Positions 1 through 8,884 of a stretch of 64,000 nt of DNA are shown piece by piece. The DNA is from Oceaniglobus trochenteri. GTDB lineage: Bacteria > Pseudomonadota > Alphaproteobacteria > Rhodobacterales > Rhodobacteraceae. The translations under genes and the position numbers were made by a program. The first letter of the stretch is position 1. Every line of letters begins with the position of its first letter. The notes beneath the pieces are model-generated. The model saw nothing but the letters and a program-made list of their open reading frames with translations. It was not told the DNA's origin and did no database searches. Location of the stretch: contig NZ_JACNMM010000016.1 of NCBI RefSeq assembly GCF_020529025.1, positions 1-64,000 on the forward strand. The letters run 5' to 3'.

Positions 1-78
1 TATCGCCGACGCGGCACATCCGCAGCAGAGAGGACTTCGATCTCGGGTCTGAACTTATGGTCGGCCATAAGGTCGGAC

Positions 79-480
79 TTAGCACCGACGCCGAAATCCC
101 GTCAGACGGCCTCCGCCGCAGGGATACAGATGAGGGGGCAAATCGGAAGTTCCCGCGTCTTCGCGTAGGCAGATAGGGCAGCCCTGGACGATGGTGCTCC
201 GGATTCCACGGGCATGATAAGGCTCGCCTCTGAAGACGTAACTTCGAGCGGCGATGTAATGGGGCGACCATGCGCGCAGATCATCGCTGTTAGTCCCCGA
301 CAAATCCGCCAGCTTCTGCAAGGCTTCGGGACCACCGTCTATGACCGACTTGAACGGTAGCCCCATATCCCGGCCGAATTCGGACACCTCAATGCCGTTC
401 CGTGCGGCGAGGCGCGACATCAGGGAGAACCCGGTTTCGCGTAAGTTCAAAGAAACCGTGAGTGGCAGGCGGCTGGTCAA
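79..480 (-). pseudogene. tniQ: TniQ-family transposition protein remnant
   Basis: The N-terminus resembles TniQ, the accessory protein of Tn5053/Tn7-like transposons: it has RLPLTVSLN, then SRLAARNGI and a CPICLRED zinc-ribbon pair. A TTG at 478-480 (TSRLPLTV) is the likely original start; the same frame stays open upstream to 576 through sequence that belongs to the neighbouring hsdS remnant. After about 117 residues the similarity stops near CGGGRL and the frame runs into a stop at 79, so the long C-terminal part of a normal TniQ (300 aa or more) is missing. No tniA, tniB or transposon end is visible. It is most likely a dead fragment left by transposition or deletion. Confidence 0.6.
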
Positions 481-511
481 CTGGCGCTCCGGAGCACTGG
501 GTGAATACAAC

Positions 512-1441
512 TCATCCAAATGATAACGTCGCCCGACATCGCGAGATAGCCTTGATTGGACCATATGATGGCACATTGCCCCGCAGCAGGAAGGTGTGCA
601 GCCCGGCTACCACATCGGCACGCCCTACGCCCCGAACCTCGATTGACTTGCCGACGTCCATGACGTCCTCGGATGCATCGGCAATCACCAAATCCCCATC
701 CTTCACGCGGGGAAGCGTAGCCACCTGTCCCGGCGTGATTTCGGGCAAGCGGCTTCTGGAAAGGTCCAGCAAGACGGATTTCATGCCATGAATATCACCA
801 TAATGAATGTAACCGACGCCGAGGTTGGTCCCAAGTTGAGAGCGCGATGCCGACCCGGTGCGCAGGAATTGGAAACACTGGCCAAACGTTGTTTCATTCC
901 ACTCCCCCGAGAACCCCGGCAGGCGGCGCTTGGCGGTCAGGAGGTCCTGCATCGCGCCCTGCTTGATGAGCCGCTTCTTGGCGATCAACCGCTCCAGCCC
1001 CTCAATCAGCGCATCCGCATCCGAAAGCGCCTCGGCGATGGCTTCTTGTTCCCCGGGATCGGTTATGGCCCACATCGGAACAGTGTGGAGATCATTGCGG
1101 TTTACGCCCGGGACACCCGTTTTTCCGCTGTGCTCGTGAAAATCCAATCGACTCAGGAGATAGTAGCAATATTTCTCGTTGTTCCCTTGGAAGTTCGACA
1201 CAAACAGCGTCGTGTTCAATGGCCAATAGGGACCTTCGGAATAATAGACCTTTCCGATGGTTCCATAGCGACCGGTAACAACACCTGGGCCGTGCTTGGC
1301 CGGAACTGCGTGGAAATCTTCGGCCCCTGACGATGAGATAATTGGGATCTGCCCTTCGCGTCGTTCCTTTTTGGGAAGGTCGAACCCACGTTGAAGCGTC
1401 ATAATCTCCCCGAGGGACTTCTCGGTCCAGCTTGATGTCAT
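512..1441 (-). pseudogene. hsdS: Type I restriction enzyme specificity subunit, C-terminally truncated
   Basis: HsdS sets the DNA target of type I restriction-modification complexes. The first target recognition domain (about residues 1-130) and the central helical spacer (GEQEAIAEALSDADALIEG, then LIAKKRLIKQGAMQDLLT, about 133-170) are intact. The second recognition domain begins at about 180 (WNETTFGQCFQFLRTG) and is lost after about LHTFLLRGN, where the frame enters the tniQ-remnant sequence; 309 aa compare with the usual 400 or so, and the C-terminal helical repeat is absent. Its start overlaps the hsdM stop by 4 nt (ATGA), the normal hsdMS arrangement. A half-HsdS can sometimes work as a dimer, but hsdM is also broken, so this is probably inactive. 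Confidence 0.75.
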
Positions 1442-1800
1442 TGCGCAAAACCCATGGCCTGAAGGTGTTCAGAGACTCTGGAGGATAAATTTTCCAGCGT
1501 GGCGGTAATTTCACACAACGTGTGCCCATACCGCTCCGTCAGCACCCGCACCCGGGCGGTCAATTGCTCCGTCCGGGCCTCGATCTCGGCCTCGATCAGC
1601 TCGGCGATGTCGGTCAGCCATTTGTCCTCCACGACCAGCGCGCGGATCTCCTCTTCGGTAAGATCAGGGTATTTCTTTAGCGTGGCCTCCCTCAGCGCCT
1701 CCTCGGCCTCCTTGACCGCCTTCTTCGCCGCCGTCTCCGCCGTCATCAACTTGGCCACCCGTTTCAGCAGCGGCGCCTCTTCGGCATCGGCCTCAGCGCC
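1438..1800 (-). pseudogene. hsdM: Type I restriction N6-adenine methyltransferase, C-terminal fragment
   Basis: Only the last 120 or so residues of HsdM are present: the C-terminal helical region with KRVAKLMTAETAAKKA, KYPDLTEEEIRALVVEDKW and LTERYGHTLCEITATLE. The catalytic domain (NPPF and SAM-binding motifs) is missing. The reading frame stays open upstream to 2100, but that part is antisense to an IS3 transposase fragment and is not HsdM. The junction lies at about 1795-1805. No hsdR is in the window. The 3' end is followed by hsdS with a 4-nt overlap. Confidence 0.75.
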
Positions 1801-2151
1801 GCGCTCGAGCATGCCCTGATCGCGAGGTTCGGCACTTTGGGCCGGGTCGAAGACGAGTTCCTGCTGCGCTCGGACAATGGCCTGGTCTTCACCAGCCACC
1901 ACTTCACGGCCATCGTCCGCAGCTACGGGCTGAAGCAGGAGTTCATCACCCCGCACTGTCCGCAGCAAAACGGCATGGTCGAGCGCTTCATTCGGACGCT
2001 CAAGGAGCAGTGCGTGCATCGCCACCGCTTCGAAAGCATCCAACATGCGATGCGCGTCATCGGTGACTGGATTGCCTTTTACAACAACCACCGCCCTCAC
2101 CAGGCGCTTGCCATGCGCACGCCTGCCGAGGCATTCAGATTAGCGGCTTAA
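1800..2151 (+). pseudogene. IS3-family transposase (OrfB) C-terminal fragment
   Basis: This is the end of the DDE integrase core of an IS3-type OrfB: LLRSDNGLVFTS carries the second catalytic Asp, and ITPHCPQQNGMVERFIRTLK carries the catalytic Glu. The ending (WIAFYNNHRPHQAL, then RTPAEAF) is typical. The recognisable frame starts at about 1800 (ALIARFGTLGRVEDEF), directly against the hsdM remnant, so the N-terminal two thirds, OrfA and the left inverted repeat are gone. The stop is at 2149-2151. Confidence 0.8.
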
Positions 2152-2170
2152 CCTGAGCAGATTCCGCTGG

Positions 2171-2686
2171 GTCAATACAGCCGAACTTTGGCGCCGGTTG
2201 CGAGCTGGCGGTTTCCAGGGCAGCCTTCGTGTCGTCGGAGAATGGGCAACACGCCAGCGCCGCGCAGAGCATGCTGTGCCATCGGGCACGGCAAAGTCGC
2301 CGCCCGCCCGCAGGATTGCGCGCTTGCTGACCATGGGCCAGGATCATCTTTGCAGGTCAGATGCCATCCAGGTCGCAAGGATCAAGGCCGCATTGCCGGC
2401 TCTTGCGACAGCCCGTCGGCTGACGGACCGCTTCACGGATATGGTGCGCAATGCTCGTGAAAACGCGTTGGAAATATGGTTGGATGAGGCGGAGGAGAGC
2501 CTGCTCGGCGCCTTCGCCCCCGGGCTTCGGCGAGATCAGGCTGCGGTCGCCGCAGCCCTGCGGGAACCATGGTCGAACAGACAGACCGAGGGACAGATCA
2601 ACCGCCTCAAGACCCTCAAGCGCCAGATGTATGGTCGGGCGAACATCGATCCGCTCAGGGCCCGGCTCGTTGAAGCGTCCTATTGA
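2171..2686 (+). pseudogene. ISL3-family transposase C-terminal fragment
   Basis: The frame reads ELWRRLRAGGFQGSLRVV (second HTH-like segment) and ends with the ISL3 signature WSNRQTEGQINRLKTLKRQ followed by MYGRA and LRARL. The catalytic Glu of the DDE triad lies in TEGQINRLK. Homologues exceed 400 aa; only about 170 remain, and there is no start codon before the conserved sequence begins near 2171. The fragment begins 20 bp after the IS3 remnant, so one element probably inserted into the other or both were trimmed by the same deletion. Confidence 0.75.
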
Positions 2687-2800
2687 GGAGGAGCGCCGAG
2701 CCTGCACCAAAACTGAGGCAGAGCCAGTTTTGCAGGCCGAAACACATTGGGGCGGGTATCGAAGATCAGGCCTGTGTTGCGGTTGGTACGGGTCTGTCGA

Positions 2801-3301
2801 TCAGTCAGAGTGCGGGGTGTCGGGGGCCTGGCTGCGGTGCAGTTCGCCCATGTCCAGCAGGGGCGAGGCATCCAGCGCCGAGGCGTTCAGCATCGAGACG
2901 ACACGTTCCAGCGCCGCGACGATCATCGCCTGTTCCCAGTCGGCCAGAGCCTCGAACTCCTCGACATACTTCTGCTGAAGAGGGTCCGGCGCGCCCTCGA
3001 CCGCATTGCGGCCCTTTTCGGTGAGCATGATGTTGGTCTGGCGCCGGTCGGTGTCAGAGCGGCGGCGTTCGATCAGCGCCTTGGCCGCCAGCCGGTCAAG
3101 CAGGGTTGAGACAGTCGCCTGGCTGACGCCCATCTGCAGGGAAATCTGCTTTGGGGTGATGCTGCCGCAGGTCAGCACGATCTGGAGAACCCGGATCTGT
3201 ACCGGGGTCAGGCCGGCCTCTTGTGCGAGGGTGCGACCGTAAAGCTCGGTGGCGCGCAGGATGCGGCGCAGGGCGACAAGGGAGGTATCGGTTCTGTCCA
3301 C
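2801..3301 (-). CDS. MarR-family regulator, probable ectoine operon regulator (EctR-like)
   Basis: A 166-aa MarR-type winged helix protein. The HTH lies around residues 45-90 (ITPKQISLQMGVSQATVST) and the wing contains RRRSDTDRRQTNIMLTEKG. It is transcribed divergently from ectA, the position of EctR in methanotrophs and of similar MarR regulators (EctR1, CosR) that repress ectoine genes at low salinity. I infer this role from position and family, not from any diagnostic residue. The 258-bp gap to ectA is A+T-rich and contains an 11-bp inverted repeat that could be its operator. A PadR or unrelated MarR role cannot be excluded. Confidence 0.8.
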   Translation of the reverse strand: MDRTDTSLVALRRILRATELYGRTLAQEAGLTPVQIRVLQIVLTCGSITPKQISLQMGVSQATVSTLLDRLAAKALIERRRSDTDRRQTNIMLTEKGRNAVEGAPDPLQQKYVEEFEALADWEQAMIVAALERVVSMLNASALDASPLLDMGELHRSQAPDTPHSD

Positions 3302-3374
3302 AAAGTGATCCCGGGCGGTTGCCGGATCAGTCTACAGGCCATGCTACGCTCCGCAACATTGAAGATATATCGGC

Positions 3375-3490
3375 AGGCTAAGTAAAAATGTGCCGATTGG
3401 GTGGCGGATTTGCGATATTCCGGAAAAAATTTCCCGTAAGACAATGATAATAAACGTAAAAAACGGCAAGCACATAAACTTACTTAGCCT
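3375..3490. promoter_or_regulatory. Candidate operator/promoter region between marR and ectA
   Basis: AGGCTAAGTAA (3375-3385) is repeated as its exact reverse complement TTACTTAGCCT (3480-3490), 94 bp apart. Between them lies an imperfect palindrome GGAAA-N3-TTTCC (3422-3434). The whole stretch is much richer in A+T than the flanking genes. The spaced arms could bind two MarR dimers and loop the divergent promoters. No unambiguous -35/-10 pair could be assigned. Confidence 0.45.
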
Positions 3491-3559
3491 AATTGATCTT
3501 CTTGAAAAGCACCGTATATCTAGGGGCGCCGACATCAACGAGAGAGTCCGAGGTATCCC

Positions 3560-4099
3560 GTGGTTGATATATGCCCCACCAAGTCGCGTCGTGACGACGT
3601 GCAGTTCCGCAAGCCCGAAGCCGAAGATGGCGCCGCCATCTGGGCGCTTGTCGCTGCCTGCAAGCCGCTCGACGAGAACTCCATGTATTGCAACCTGATC
3701 CAGTGCGACCATTTCCGCGATACCTGCATCCTGGCCGAACTGGACGGTGAGCCGGTGGGCTGGATTTCGGGCTATGTCCTGCCCAGCGACGCTGAATCCT
3801 TCTTCGTCTGGCAGGTTGCCGTGTCGCCCAGGGCGCGCGGGCTGGGCCTGGCCAAGCGGATGCTGGAAAAGCTTCTGGCGCGCGACGAATGCCGCGATGT
3901 CACCCGGATGCAGACCACGATCACCAAGGACAACGACGCCAGCTGGGCCCTGTTCCGCAGCTTTGCCGACGCACAGGACGCGGAACTGGACCACGAGGCC
4001 CACTTCGAAAGCGATACCCATTTCCAGGGCGAGCACGACACCGAACACATGGTGACGATCAGCCTGCCTGCCACCGACGAGCTTGACGCCGTGGCCTGA
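3560..4099 (+). CDS. ectA: L-2,4-diaminobutyrate acetyltransferase
   Basis: Second step of ectoine synthesis: it acetylates L-2,4-diaminobutyrate from acetyl-CoA to N4-acetyl-DABA in the cytoplasm. The 179-aa GNAT protein has the family core KPEAEDGAAIWALV, LDENSMYCNLIQCDHF (about 38-52) and the acetyl-CoA loop RARGLGLAKRML at 91-102. No ATG is available upstream in frame after a stop at 3521; GTG 3560 is preceded by a GAGG at 3549-3552 and gives the usual length, while GTG 3599 is a shorter alternative. ectB follows after 44 nt with its own ribosome site (AAAGGAAA). Confidence 0.95.
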   Translation: MVDICPTKSRRDDVQFRKPEAEDGAAIWALVAACKPLDENSMYCNLIQCDHFRDTCILAELDGEPVGWISGYVLPSDAESFFVWQVAVSPRARGLGLAKRMLEKLLARDECRDVTRMQTTITKDNDASWALFRSFADAQDAELDHEAHFESDTHFQGEHDTEHMVTISLPATDELDAVA

Positions 4100-4143
4100 A
4101 CGGCCCGCCAGCTCGCGATCCGATACCGAAAAAGGAAACTGCA

Positions 4144-5430
4144 ATGACGACTGATACTTCAGCCGACACGACCATCTTTTCGCGCCGCGAATCCCAGGTG
4201 CGCAGCTATTGCCGCAGCTTTGATGCGGTCTTCAACCGCGCCAGCGGTTCCACCCTGCATGATTCACAGGGCAACAGCTATACCGACTTCCTGTCGGGCT
4301 GTTCCTCGCTTAACTATGGCCACAACGACCCCGACATGAAGGCCGCATTGGTCGAGCATATCACCAATGACGGCATCGCCCATGCTCTGGACATGTACAC
4401 CGATCCCAAGGCCGCGTTCCTGGAAACCTTCGAGCGTCTGGTGCTGGCCCCGCGCGGGATGGACCACAAGGTGATGATGACCGGCCCGACCGGCGCCAAT
4501 GCCGTCGAGGCCGCGATCAAGCTGGCGCGCAAGGTGACGGGGCGCACCAACGTGATTTCCTTCACCAACGGTTTCCACGGCATGACCCTGGGCGCGCTGT
4601 CGCTGACCGGAAACTCCGGCAAGCGGGGCGGTGCCGGGGTGCCGCTGAACGGCGTGACGCATCTGCCCTACGAGGGGTCGCTTGGCGATGATGTCGATAC
4701 GCTGGCGCTGATCGAAACCATGCTGGACAACGATTCCAGCGGTATCGACGCCCCCGCGGCCTTCATCCTGGAGCTGGTGCAGGGCGAAGGCGGCCTGACC
4801 GCCGCATCGCCGGAATGGGTGCAGGGCATTGCCCGGCTGGCCAGGAAACACGGCGCCAAGCTGATCGTCGATGACATCCAGGCCGGGATCGGGCGTGCCG
4901 GAAGCTTCTTCAGCTTCGATGAGATGGATATCGAACCCGACATGGTTCCGATGGCCAAATCGCTCTCCGGCTTCGGCCTTCCCTTCGCGATGCTGCTGGT
5001 CAAGCCCGAGCTTGATGTCTGGAAACCGGCCGAGCACAACGGCACCTTCCGCGGCAACACCCACGCCTTCGTGACGGCCCGGGTCGCGCTTGAGAAATTC
5101 TGGTCGGACGATGCCTTCAAGACCGAGATCGCCGAAAAGGCGGTGGTGCTGCGCGACGGGTTGCAGCGCATTGCCGACCTGATCCCCGGTGCCCGCCTGA
5201 AGGGGCGCGGCATGATGCAGGGGGTCGATGTGGGCAGCGGCGCGCTGGCCGGTGCGATCTGCGCCGAGGCTTTCGCCCGCGGGCTGGTCATCGAAACCTC
5301 GGGCGCCGAGGACGAGGTGGTCAAGGTTCTTGCCCCGCTGACCACGCCGATGGAACAGTTCGCGCAGGGGCTTGAAACCCTTCTTGGCGCCGCCCGCGCC
5401 AGCACCGAAACCAAGATCGCAGCGGAGTGA
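4144..5430 (+). CDS. ectB: L-2,4-diaminobutyrate:2-oxoglutarate aminotransferase
   Basis: First step of ectoine synthesis: PLP-dependent transamination of aspartate beta-semialdehyde to L-2,4-diaminobutyrate with glutamate as amino donor. This is a class III aminotransferase of 428 aa, normal length. PLP-site elements are [16 protein letters not shown] (about 119-134), the Asp of [12 protein letters not shown], and the Schiff-base Lys272 in [10 protein letters not shown]. The conserved HNGTFRGN phosphate loop is present. It lies between ectA and ectC in one operon; ectC starts 4 nt after its stop. Confidence 0.97.
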   Translation: MTTDTSADTTIFSRRESQVRSYCRSFDAVFNRASGSTLHDSQGNSYTDFLSGCSSLNYGHNDPDMKAALVEHITNDGIAHALDMYTDPKAAFLETFERLVLAPRGMDHKVMMTGPTGANAVEAAIKLARKVTGRTNVISFTNGFHGMTLGALSLTGNSGKRGGAGVPLNGVTHLPYEGSLGDDVDTLALIETMLDNDSSGIDAPAAFILELVQGEGGLTAASPEWVQGIARLARKHGAKLIVDDIQAGIGRAGSFFSFDEMDIEPDMVPMAKSLSGFGLPFAMLLVKPELDVWKPAEHNGTFRGNTHAFVTARVALEKFWSDDAFKTEIAEKAVVLRDGLQRIADLIPGARLKGRGMMQGVDVGSGALAGAICAEAFARGLVIETSGAEDEVVKVLAPLTTPMEQFAQGLETLLGAARASTETKIAAE

Positions 5431-5434
5431 CCCC

Positions 5435-5818
5435 ATGATCGTTCGTGACATCGAAGACCTGAAGAACACCGACAAGGATGTGAAGGACGCCCGCTGGACC
5501 TCGGTTCGCATGCTGCTGGCCGGGGACGGGATGGGCTTTTCCTTCCATATCACCACGCTTGAGGCGGGTTCGGAACATACGTTCCATTACAAGAACCACT
5601 TCGAAAGCGTCTATTGCATGTCCGGCAAGGGGTCGATCACCGACCTTGGCACGGGCAAGACCCACGCGATCCGCCCCGGCGTGATGTATGCGCTTGATCA
5701 GCACGACAAGCACATCCTGCGGGCCGAGGAAGAGCTGGTCATGGCCTGCTGCTTCAACCCGCCCGTCACCGGAACCGAGGTTCACCGCGCCGACGGCTCC
5801 TACGCAGCGGCCGAGTGA
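5435..5818 (+). CDS. ectC: L-ectoine synthase
   Basis: Closes N4-acetyl-diaminobutyrate to ectoine with loss of water, the last step of the pathway. The 127-aa single-domain cupin has the residues known to hold iron in EctC at exactly the expected positions: Glu57 (NHFESVYC), Tyr85 (RPGVMYALD) and His93 (DKHIL). The ATG at 5435 gives the canonical N-terminus MIVRDIEDL; the upstream in-frame extension overlaps ectB and is not used. No ectD (ectoine hydroxylase) follows, so this operon makes ectoine only. Confidence 0.97.
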   Translation: MIVRDIEDLKNTDKDVKDARWTSVRMLLAGDGMGFSFHITTLEAGSEHTFHYKNHFESVYCMSGKGSITDLGTGKTHAIRPGVMYALDQHDKHILRAEEELVMACCFNPPVTGTEVHRADGSYAAAE

Positions 5819-5942
5819 TCCGAAGCGGCGGCGCGCCGCTTCTCAACGCCCCGGGGCCGCGCGACAGGCGTTTGCCCGGGCCCGGGGCGCCGAAATTTGC
5901 CAAGACAGAAAGAGGCGCCCCCGCCAGATGGGGCGAGCATCC

Positions 5943-7409
5943 ATGAGCAACGATACCCATACCGTCGAGAAGATCGGCGGCACATCGATGAGCCGTTCGC
6001 GCGAACTCCTGCAGCCGCTGCTGCTGAATGGCGGAGGTGAACCTTACGGCCGGGTCTTCGTCGTCTCAGCCTATGGCGGCATCACCGACCTGCTGCTGGA
6101 ACACAAGAAAACCCACGATCCGGGCGTCTATGCCCATTTCGCCAATGCCCAGAACGATCATGGCTGGTCAGATGCCCTGAACGGCGTGGCCCAGGCGATG
6201 TGCGAGGCCCACCGCCAGGTTCTGGACGCGCCGGGCGACATCCACGAGGCCGACGATTTCGTGCGCGAACGGATCGAAGGGGCGCGGTCGTGCCTGATCG
6301 ACCTGCAGCGGCTGTGTTCCTACGGGCATTTCCGCCTGCGCCAGCATATGGGCATCATCCGCGAGCTTCTGTCGGGGCTGGGCGAAAGCCACTCGGCCCA
6401 TGCGACCACGCTTCTGTTGCGCCGTGCCGGTGTGAACGCGCGTTTCGTCGATCTCAGCGGTTGGCGCGATGACCGCGAGGTCACGCTGGACGAGCGGATC
6501 GAACAGGCCTTCCGCGATGTCGATCTGTCCCGCGAACTTCCCATCGTCACCGGCTATGCGCAATGTTCCGAACATCTGATGTCGTCCTATGACAGGGGCT
6601 ATTCCGAAGCGACGTTCAGCCGTGTCGCCGCCCATACCGGCGCGGCCGAGGCGATCATCCACAAGGAATTTCACCTCTCGTCGGCCGATCCGAAACTGGT
6701 GGGGCTGAAGAACGTCAAGAAGCTGGGCCATACCAACTATGACGTGGCCGATCAGCTTTCGAACATGGGGATGGAGGCGATTCACCCCTCGGCGGCCAAG
6801 ACATTGCGTCAGGCGGGAATTCCACTGCGCGTCACCAATGCCTTCGATCCCTCCGACCCCGGCACCCTGATCGACGATGCCCCGGCCGAGCGCCCGCAGG
6901 TCGAGATCCTGACCGCGCTCGATGTCTTCGCCTTCGAGGTGTTCGAGCAGGACATGGTGGGGGTCAAGGGCTATGACGCCACGATCCTTCAGGCCCTGAC
7001 CCGTCACAAGGTCAGCATCGTTGCCAAGACATCCAACGCCAATTCCATCACCCATTACGTCGATACCTCGCCGAAACTGGTGAAGCGGGTGGAAAGCGAT
7101 CTGGTGGAGGAATATCCCACCGCCTCGGTCACGACGCGGGGCCTGACGGTGGTGGCGGCCATCGGGCGCGATCTGAAGGGGCTGAATGCCCTGGGGCAGG
7201 GGCTTGCCGCGCTTGAGAAGGCAGGGATCACGCCCATTGCCGTTCAGCAGGGGCCACGCAACGTGGATATCCAGTTCGTCACCCGCCGCGAGGACGGCGA
7301 AACCGCCGTGCGCGCCCTGCACGAGGCCCTGATCGAACGGGCCGCCGCCGAAACGACGAAGCCCAAGCGCGACAGCAGCGCCAAGGGCAAGGAGCCGCTG
7401 GCGGCCTGA
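5943..7409 (+). CDS. ask: Aspartate kinase, ectoine-specialised (Ask_ect)
   Basis: Phosphorylates aspartate, feeding aspartate semialdehyde to EctB. The 488-aa protein begins with the kinase signature EKIGGTSMS and has the ASK catalytic core, followed by ACT domains near the C-terminus (VGVKGYDATILQAL and LTVVAAIGRDLKGL). Its place as the fourth gene after ectABC is that of Ask_ect, a paralogue considered insensitive to normal feedback inhibition. It starts 124 nt after ectC at ATG 5943; the open frame extends further upstream but lacks kinase sequence. The tail (KPKRDSSAKGKEPLAA) is low complexity. A G+C-rich terminator follows. Confidence 0.93.
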   Translation: MSNDTHTVEKIGGTSMSRSRELLQPLLLNGGGEPYGRVFVVSAYGGITDLLLEHKKTHDPGVYAHFANAQNDHGWSDALNGVAQAMCEAHRQVLDAPGDIHEADDFVRERIEGARSCLIDLQRLCSYGHFRLRQHMGIIRELLSGLGESHSAHATTLLLRRAGVNARFVDLSGWRDDREVTLDERIEQAFRDVDLSRELPIVTGYAQCSEHLMSSYDRGYSEATFSRVAAHTGAAEAIIHKEFHLSSADPKLVGLKNVKKLGHTNYDVADQLSNMGMEAIHPSAAKTLRQAGIPLRVTNAFDPSDPGTLIDDAPAERPQVEILTALDVFAFEVFEQDMVGVKGYDATILQALTRHKVSIVAKTSNANSITHYVDTSPKLVKRVESDLVEEYPTASVTTRGLTVVAAIGRDLKGLNALGQGLAALEKAGITPIAVQQGPRNVDIQFVTRREDGETAVRALHEALIERAAAETTKPKRDSSAKGKEPLAA

Positions 7410-7437
7410 TATCAATTGCATTGAGCGAGTAGGGGGG

Positions 7438-7472
7438 GGGGGCGCTGCGCCGGCAGCGCCCCCGTTTCGTTT
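7438..7472 (+). terminator. Rho-independent terminator after ask
   Basis: Perfect 10-bp stem GGGGGCGCTG / CAGCGCCCCC (7438-7447 with 7454-7463), 6-nt loop, followed by GTTTCGTTT. It sits in the 109-bp gap between the convergent ask and lysR genes, immediately after an 11-G run (7432-7442). Confidence 0.8.
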
Positions 7473-7518
7473 CAGCGATATTCCCGGTGCAGCAGGCGGG
7501 CCTGTGGGCAAGGCCCGG

Positions 7519-8457
7519 TCAGAGGGCGGGCCGCGCGCTTTGAATGTCCCATCCCTTGCTTGCTTCCTTCAGGTACCGAAGAAAGCTCTGCACCTTCATG
7601 GTGCGGTGCAGGTCCACATGGGTGACAAGCCATAGCTCGGCCGTCCATTCGGGGCGGGGGGGCATCACTGGTATCGCCTCGGGGGTCAGCCGGGCCTCGT
7701 AGGTCGACATGAACCCCAGGCCAGCCCCGGCCAGCATCGCATCGCGCAGCACCCGCCCGTCGGTGGCGCGATAGGTGATGCAACTGGCCGGAACCGTGCG
7801 GAAAAGCCACTTGTAGAAAGGCGCGTTGGTTTCGGTGTTGTCTGCCGCGACGAAACGGTGGTTCGCCAGGTCGGCATCGGTGGCCGGTGTGCCATGCCGT
7901 TCAAGATAGGCGGCGCTGCCGTAGATGCCGAAGGTATCGCTCAGGAAAGGTTGCACCACGTTGTCGGCCTCGTCCGGGACGGCCCCGGCGCGGATTGCCA
8001 CGTGGGCCTCGCCATATTCCAGCCGGAACAGCCGTTCGTCGGTCAGGAACCGCACTACAAGGCCGGGGTGGTCGGCCTGGAACGCCGCCAGAACCGGGGT
8101 CAGCAGCCGCGACAGGGACGCGATCGAGGTCACGACAAGTTCGCCGGTCACCGAGGCGCCCTGTCCCCGGATGCGCCCGGCCAATTGCGTGAACTGATCG
8201 TCGGTGGCCTGTGCGACCTGAAGAAGGTCCGCCCCCGCCTCGGTTGCCGTATATCCGCGCGCGTGGCGTTGGAACAGCTTGACCCCCAACTGGCCCTCAA
8301 GCGCGTCGATGTGGCGGATCACGGTGGCATGGTGAACGCCCAATGCCTCGGCCGCGCCGCTGACCGTGCCAAGGCGGGCCACATGATAGGCGGTCCTGAT
8401 CTCGTCCCAGGTGTTGATCGTCATTATATCCGGTCCGTTCCTGCGTGTCGTTTCCAT
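7519..8457 (-). CDS. LysR-family transcriptional regulator
   Basis: A 312-aa LTTR. The winged HTH is at about residues 15-75 (GTVSGAAEALGVHHATVIRH, then IDALEGQLGVKLFQR), followed by a linker helix and an effector-binding domain from about 100. It converges on the ectoine operon and diverges from the secreted protein at 8885 across a 427-bp gap, so its target could be that gene or an unlinked one. ATG 8424 (MTINTWDEI) is an alternative, more compact start; the N-terminal METTRRNGPDI extension is not conserved in the family. The effector cannot be inferred. Confidence 0.85.
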   Translation of the reverse strand: METTRRNGPDIMTINTWDEIRTAYHVARLGTVSGAAEALGVHHATVIRHIDALEGQLGVKLFQRHARGYTATEAGADLLQVAQATDDQFTQLAGRIRGQGASVTGELVVTSIASLSRLLTPVLAAFQADHPGLVVRFLTDERLFRLEYGEAHVAIRAGAVPDEADNVVQPFLSDTFGIYGSAAYLERHGTPATDADLANHRFVAADNTETNAPFYKWLFRTVPASCITYRATDGRVLRDAMLAGAGLGFMSTYEARLTPEAIPVMPPRPEWTAELWLVTHVDLHRTMKVQSFLRYLKEASKGWDIQSARPAL

Positions 8458-8884
8458 CCAGACGGCATTTTCCTGCTGGTTACAAGGCCGTGGAACCGGT
8501 TGGAAAGCCCGCGCGATTTCACGGCGCCGTGAGGGCGGGTTTCAAGTGCAGATTGTTAGATGCCGGTTCGGAATGGCGATTGTAACATTCGGGCAGGCCC
8601 GCCGCTGTTGCGCGCAACATGGCCCCCTGATTCGGCTGGTTTTGGCCCCTACATGCCCTTGCTTTGCAGCCCTACGTTGGCGCGCAGAAATCCGTCGCTT
8701 CCTCCCCTTTATGTGATGTGCATTTGCGCACAGTGGTCCCGATAGTTTCGCCCCTACCGTTCCTTATCGCGCGGGTCCATCTGTCCATCACAGCAGGCGG
8801 ACAGCGAAACGAAGCACCGCCTCAACATCTCAACCGGGGCCTGGCATGACGCCATTCCCCACGTCAGTAAAAAGGACCAATATC
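8458..8884. other. 427-bp intergenic region with a 14-bp palindrome
   Basis: No gene is recognised here. It separates the divergent lysR and the secreted protein gene. It contains the perfect palindrome TGTTGCGCGCAACA (8606-8619) and an inverted pair TGTGC-N6-GCACA near 8717, either of which could be a regulator site. Short open frames in the region lack ribosome sites and family features. Confidence 0.5.

Noticed and set aside
79-2686. A functional Tn7/Tn5053-like or restriction defence system at the left edge
   Set aside because: Every component is truncated (tniQ, hsdS, hsdM, IS3, ISL3) and the essential partners (hsdR, tniA, tniB) are missing.
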